Shown here: piece by piece, positions 15,301 through 15,438 of the stretch
How positions within the stretch are numbered: the stretch's first letter is position 1
Layout: the number at the start of each line of letters is the position of its first letter
Source: Candidatus Omnitrophota bacterium
Lineage (GTDB): Bacteria > Omnitrophota > Koll11 > Gygaellales > Profunditerraquicolaceae
DNA: 15,438 nucleotides
Direction: 5' to 3'
Assembly: GCA_028717765.1 (NCBI GenBank)
Contig: JAQUNE010000015.1
Location: 1-15,438 of the forward strand
Translations under genes and position numbers: made by a program
The notes under the pieces: generated by a model
Database searches by the model: none
What the model saw: only the letters and a program-made list of their open reading frames with translations
Told to the model about the DNA's origin: nothing

Positions 15301-15438
15301 ACCTGAACTATACCCCGAATACCGGCTATATAGGAGACGATTCCTTTACCTTTAAAGCCAATGATGGACAGTTTGACTCTAATATAGCAACCGTATCACT
15401 ACATGTAAAACTGCCGCCGAAGGCAAAAATCTCGATTG
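12351..15438 (+). CDS. Secreted subtilisin-like (S8) protease with tandem cadherin-like repeats, 3' end outside window
   Basis: An uninterrupted frame of 1029 codons runs off the right edge. ATG 12351 is preceded by AAGGAG (12340-12345) at 5 nt. Layout: signal peptide (1-32, cut after ALA); a Gln/Glu/Pro-rich linker; a prodomain from TGEVVVGF (114) to AQPNY (232); and an S8 catalytic domain (~240-555). The latter has Asp283 (VVDTG), His338 (GHGTHVSG), oxyanion Asn433 (AAGN) and Ser497 (GTSMACPHVSG), all intact, so it should be active. An Fn3-like domain (~560-660) and four 90-residue repeats (663-1022) follow. The repeats are cadherin-like, each with a D-rich DADGDN-type motif that suggests calcium binding. 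The final residues (PPKAKISI) break the repeat pattern and may open a different domain. Likely a cell-surface or matrix protein that both cleaves and adheres. The upstream GEMM-I riboswitch implies c-di-GMP control. Its anchor or secretion signal is beyond the edge. Confidence 0.92.
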   Translation, partial: MPKNTPRHKEIRHTLFKLILLSLIFLPIIALASDNETIKNVTLPAKKTPASQTNQTPVKYIGGNNLIIVPIGQARQGDNLSRQTALGQGAEEGEVPPAQEAKPVEPILAPKQATGEVVVGFKENVKPDQVLQEANIPYEKIQRVFPIAQSVKQFKKENRLEKDSDGWYWFFGKNYQEVTEEEIFSEAYKKMIPEERKLFRAYKITIPQETSVEGTIETLKNNPGIEYAQPNYAMQASFTPNDPYYSSYGTYGPYDDLYGLKKIQCGTAWDTSKGDNVIVAVVDTGAALSHPDLAGNLWTNPGEIAGNGIDDDANGYIDDVHGYDFAYRDSNPTDGEGHGTHVSGTIAAVGNNNYELVGVAFNAKIMVLKALDDGGSGYIVDLAEAIHYAADNGAQVINNSWGPASRLASDPVVEAAVDYAYSRGCVLTFAAGNNNDDVAYYSPANYSKVIAVSGTDYNDARYDMSNWGNAIHVAAPAVSILSLATNENNFGIGTGTSMACPHVSGMAALMLSRKPTLTNEEIKWLMRFSADDLGAVGKDAYFGYGRINAARAMTAVSDTSAPSTPVVTDEGDTTTNQNQLYASWTAADPESGVREYQYKITQDSTGGATIVDWTSTGTTANVTSGGLSLTKGVTYYFSVKAKNGVGIWGNLGYSDGIREVSDNHAPVAADQSVTTDEDVAKTITLSATDADGDNLIYSVVTNPGHGALSGTAPNLTYTPTANYNGSDSFTFKANDGLADYNIATVSITVTAVNDAPVANDQSVTVTEDTPRAITLTSTDIDGDNLTYSVVTNPKHGTLSGSAPNLTYTPDSKFKGNDSFTFKANDGQIDSNTATVSIHIQHLNHAPVAHNQSVNTDEDAAISITLSATDADDDNLTYSVVSNPGQGSLSGTAPNLNYTPNESFSGDDSFTFKANDGLADSNIATVSIKVKHLNHAPVAHDQSVNIRQDTPKDITLKATDKDKDNLTYTVLTSPTQGSLSGTAPNLNYTPNTGYIGDDSFTFKANDGQFDSNIATVSLHVKLPPKAKISI
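14337..15416 (+). repeat. Four tandem 270-bp (90-residue) cadherin-like repeats
   Basis: Units begin at 14337, 14607, 14877 and 15147, each exactly 270 bp. The shared protein pattern is N(H/D)APVA..QSV, ITL.(A/S)TD.D.DNL.Y, G.LSG.APNL.YTP and DSFTFKANDG, ending ATVS. Units 3 and 4 are nearly the same over long DNA stretches: 27 nt at 14871/15141, 42 nt at 15009/15279 and 32 nt at 15063/15333 are identical. This points to recent duplication or gene conversion. Copy number may vary between strains and may be collapsed in short-read assemblies. Confidence 0.93.

Noticed and set aside
14337..15416. Tandem repeats considered as a CRISPR array or mobile repeat
   Set aside because: The 270-bp units are in frame, coding and lack spacers; they are protein domain repeats.

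Overview
The window reads as a chromosomal segment of an uncultivated Gram-negative-type bacterium of moderate-to-low GC. An outer-membrane beta-barrel with a signal peptide, an O-antigen ligase-like protein and lipid-linked-sugar enzymes imply a diderm envelope. The mix of GT39-type membrane glycosyltransferases, B12-binding radical SAM protein, KamA, Ddl-like ligases and a large secreted subtilase with cadherin-like repeats is reminiscent of Candidatus Omnitrophota. That placement is inference: there is no marker gene here.

Region 1 (1-7477) is a cell-surface polysaccharide locus. On the + strand: the tail of one membrane glycosyltransferase, a complete GT39/ArnT-like one, a polyprenyl-phosphate (DPM1-type) GT2, a B12-binding radical SAM protein and a GT4 glycosyltransferase. 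Starts and stops overlap or nearly touch, so this looks like one operon. A Wzy/WaaL-like O-antigen ligase lies on the - strand and overlaps the GT4 gene tail to tail. It is divergent from a + strand rhamnosyltransferase-like GT2. Only 22 bp separate the two start codons, and both promoters fit in and around that gap, predicting nearly leaderless mRNAs.

Region 2 (7478-12076) opens with a sigma70-like promoter and a terminator-like hairpin that also covers the only good Shine-Dalgarno. Two paralogous Ddl-like ATP-grasp ligases and a lysine 2,3-aminomutase (KamA) follow, 2-4 nt apart, then a signal-peptide beta-barrel resembling omptins but with changed active-site residues. The ligase-ligase-kamA cassette is the best candidate for an undescribed pathway: L-lysine to beta-lysine, then ATP-dependent amide ligation into a small peptide or conjugate. 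The product cannot be read from sequence.

Region 3 (12077-15438) has an extended -10 promoter, a convincing cyclic-di-GMP-I (GEMM-I) riboswitch and two consecutive intrinsic terminators. These precede a very large secreted subtilisin-like protease that runs off the right edge: signal peptide, prodomain, Asp/His/Asn/Ser catalytic domain, an Fn3-like domain and at least four 90-residue cadherin-like repeats. The layout predicts c-di-GMP control, by transcription termination, of a secreted adhesin-like protease. No tRNA, rRNA, CRISPR array or insertion sequence was seen.
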